NCBI GenBank assembly: GCA_020853775.1
Contig: JADYYH010000067.1
Location: 21,693 to 85,692, forward strand
Length of the DNA stretch: 64,000 bases
Origin: Nitrospira sp.
Lineage (GTDB): Bacteria; Nitrospirota; Nitrospiria; Nitrospirales; Nitrospiraceae
Direction: 5' to 3'
Position numbers and translations under genes: made by a program. Positions 62,767-64,000 of this stretch are shown here, in pieces. The notes beneath the pieces were generated by a model. The model had not been told where the DNA came from. It made no database searches and saw only the letters and a list, made by a program, of their open reading frames with translations. Each line of letters starts with the position of its first letter. Positions within the stretch are counted from its first letter, which is position 1.

Positions 62767-64000
62767 GCAGGCTGCGGAAAAATCCGAGTTGAATGAGATA
62801 GCTGCGCCCCACCACTACTGACACGGGCCAGCGCAGCACCTCCTCGATGAAGCGGGTGCCCCTCGGAGCGCCTCGCGGGGGACCACAACGCGCACGGCGG
62901 AGCCGAGTCGGCTCATGTGGTGGCCTCCACGAGATTCCGCATCCGCACCAGGTTATAGACGGCTGCCGCGAAGGTGAAGAGCCAGCCCACTCGTGGTACT
63001 CCTCGGAGTTTGACTTTGCGCACCAGCCCCACCGTCTTCAGCCAGCCGAAGACCTCTTCGACGCGCTTGCGCTTCTGTTGGCTGACGGCATAGCCAGGAT
63101 GGCGCGTGGTCCGACCGTCAATCGCACTGCGTCGTCGCGTCGTGTGCTGAGCCACATGCGGTGTCACCTGGCGCTCCCGCAACGCCTCCACGAACGCCGC
63201 CGTGTCATAGTTCCGATCACCCCCCAGCGTGATGCGTCGGCTAGGCGTCTGCGCCTCGACCAAAGCGAGGGCCGCGTCCCGCTCCGCCGTGCCCGTTGCC
63301 GACGTCACGGTCGCCTGGACCACCAACCCGTTCCGGTTCTCCATGAGGACATGCCCCAGGAAACACAGTTTGGCCTCCTGCCCCTCAGCCTTCTTGTAGA
63401 GCCGGGCCTCTGGATCGGTGGTCGAGGCATGCGTGGCATTCGTCCGTCGCTCACCCCGAAAATCCACACTGGGATTGCCAGGATCATCCGGCCGCGATGG
63501 AGCTGCCTCTTTCTTCTGAAAACTCTTCTGCCCCGCCCACGCCTCGATCAGCGTCCCGTCCACCGTGAAATGCTCGTCGGACAACAGGCGTTGGGCCCGC
63601 GCTTGCGCCAAGACTTGTTCGAAGACGGCTGTGGCGATTTCGCCCTCCAGCAAGCGATCCCGGTTCTTAGTGAACACCGTCACATCCCAGACCGGGGCAT
63701 CCAGATCCAGCCCGACAAACCAGCGGAACAACAGGTTGTAGTCCAGTTGTTCCATCAACAATCGTTCACTCCGAATGCTGTAGAGCACCTGCAGCAACAG
63801 GGCGCGCAGCAGCTTCTCTGGAGCGATCGAGGGCCGACCCATCCGGGCGTACAGCGTCGTCAACCGAGGCGACAAGCCCGTCAGGGCTGCGTCCACATAT
63901 TGCCGGATGGGCCGCAGGGGATGGGTCGCCGGCACCCGCACCTCGGGGGAGAGGTAACTGAACAATCCCGCTTGTTGGGTATCCTGACCACGCATCCTGC
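62767..64000 (-). mobile_element. IS5-type insertion sequence, cut by the window edge
   Basis: The IS contains one transposase gene on the minus strand. The left end is taken at 62767, where GCAGGCTGCGGAAAAA begins and non-coding sequence typical of an IS tail starts. At the right window edge the other strand reads GCAGGATGCG, similar to that end, but the true right end may lie beyond. No target duplication can be seen. The element stands next to the Crp/Fnr gene, 36 bases after its stop. Confidence 0.6.
62913..63995 (-). CDS. IS5-family DDE transposase, 360 aa
   Basis: Transposase with an N-terminal DNA-binding region typical of DUF772 (ARMGRPSIAPEKLLRALLLQVLYSIRSER by its motif near residue 50) and a DDE catalytic domain. 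VDGTLIEAWA supplies the first Asp, GGDRNYDT the second, and KRVEEVFGWLK the Glu. All three are kept, so the enzyme could be active. Stop is at 62913 and ATG 63995 is just inside the window; an upstream start beyond the edge cannot be excluded. Confidence 0.9.
   Translation of the reverse strand: MRGQDTQQAGLFSYLSPEVRVPATHPLRPIRQYVDAALTGLSPRLTTLYARMGRPSIAPEKLLRALLLQVLYSIRSERLLMEQLDYNLLFRWFVGLDLDAPVWDVTVFTKNRDRLLEGEIATAVFEQVLAQARAQRLLSDEHFTVDGTLIEAWAGQKSFQKKEAAPSRPDDPGNPSVDFRGERRTNATHASTTDPEARLYKKAEGQEAKLCFLGHVLMENRNGLVVQATVTSATGTAERDAALALVEAQTPSRRITLGGDRNYDTAAFVEALRERQVTPHVAQHTTRRRSAIDGRTTRHPGYAVSQQKRKRVEEVFGWLKTVGLVRKVKLRGVPRVGWLFTFAAAVYNLVRMRNLVEATT

Noticed and set aside
1..64000. tRNA, rRNA, CRISPR arrays or riboswitches
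   Set aside because: No T-loop/acceptor pattern, conserved rRNA stretch, evenly spaced repeat array or known riboswitch core was found by reading both strands; no covariance search could be run.

Overview
The window is a high-GC bacterial chromosome segment. Gene content (a kup/tex/ychF/trmL housekeeping stretch, many lipoproteins and TPR proteins, two-component systems), the style of the intergenic palindromic repeats and the tight ATGA-overlapping operons suggest a Nitrospira-like member of the Nitrospirota. That assignment is inference: no rRNA, tRNA or other marker is present to prove it.

Layout. 1-1.1 kb: the 3' end of a cyclophilin gene, then a lipoprotein gene. 1.2-7.6 kb (minus strand): a fully overlapping operon of response regulator, RND pump, membrane-fusion protein and TolC-type outer-membrane channel. 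7.9-9.2 kb: an MFS exporter. 9.5-19.7 kb: a compact seven-gene operon of two lipoproteins (one of 1,340 residues), two membrane proteins and three different alpha/beta-hydrolases; I do not recognise it as a described system. 19.7-30 kb: an accessory, decayed region. It holds a truncated aldose-1-epimerase copy, a zeta-toxin-like kinase with a 52-residue partner between 18-bp direct repeats, two TPR proteins, a secreted protein whose C-terminal domain carries the residue pattern of anthrax oedema factor/CyaA nucleotidyl cyclases, two palindromic repeats, and broken Sel1 and membrane-protein genes.

30-36.6 kb: a PilZ protein, a PAS-rich histidine kinase fused to a receiver, a lone receiver, a PPi-type phosphofructokinase and an intact aldose 1-epimerase. 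36.7-41.2 kb (minus): a TPR protein, a Ycf46-like AAA ATPase and a DnaJ-domain protein. 41.4-53.7 kb: galE, unknown exported proteins (one with a stop codon in its signal peptide), a GH20-like protein, ychF, a ferritin-like protein, trmL, kup, tex and a flavin-binding-type protein. 53.8-56.8 kb (minus): an NtrC-type regulator with its membrane histidine kinase.

57.0-61.6 kb (minus): porin, ModA-like binding protein, lipoprotein, DUF2325 protein and sulfate-binding-type protein in one likely operon. It faces a Crp/Fnr regulator across an AT-rich gap with a strong inverted repeat. No ABC permease or ATPase is present, so how the two oxyanion-binding proteins hand over cargo is open. 62.8-64.0 kb: an IS5-type insertion sequence cut by the window edge.

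The three stretches most worth following up are the lipoprotein/hydrolase operon (9.6-19.7 kb), the cyclase-toxin-like protein with its TPR partner (23.0-27.8 kb) and the porin/oxyanion-binding-protein operon (57-62.7 kb).
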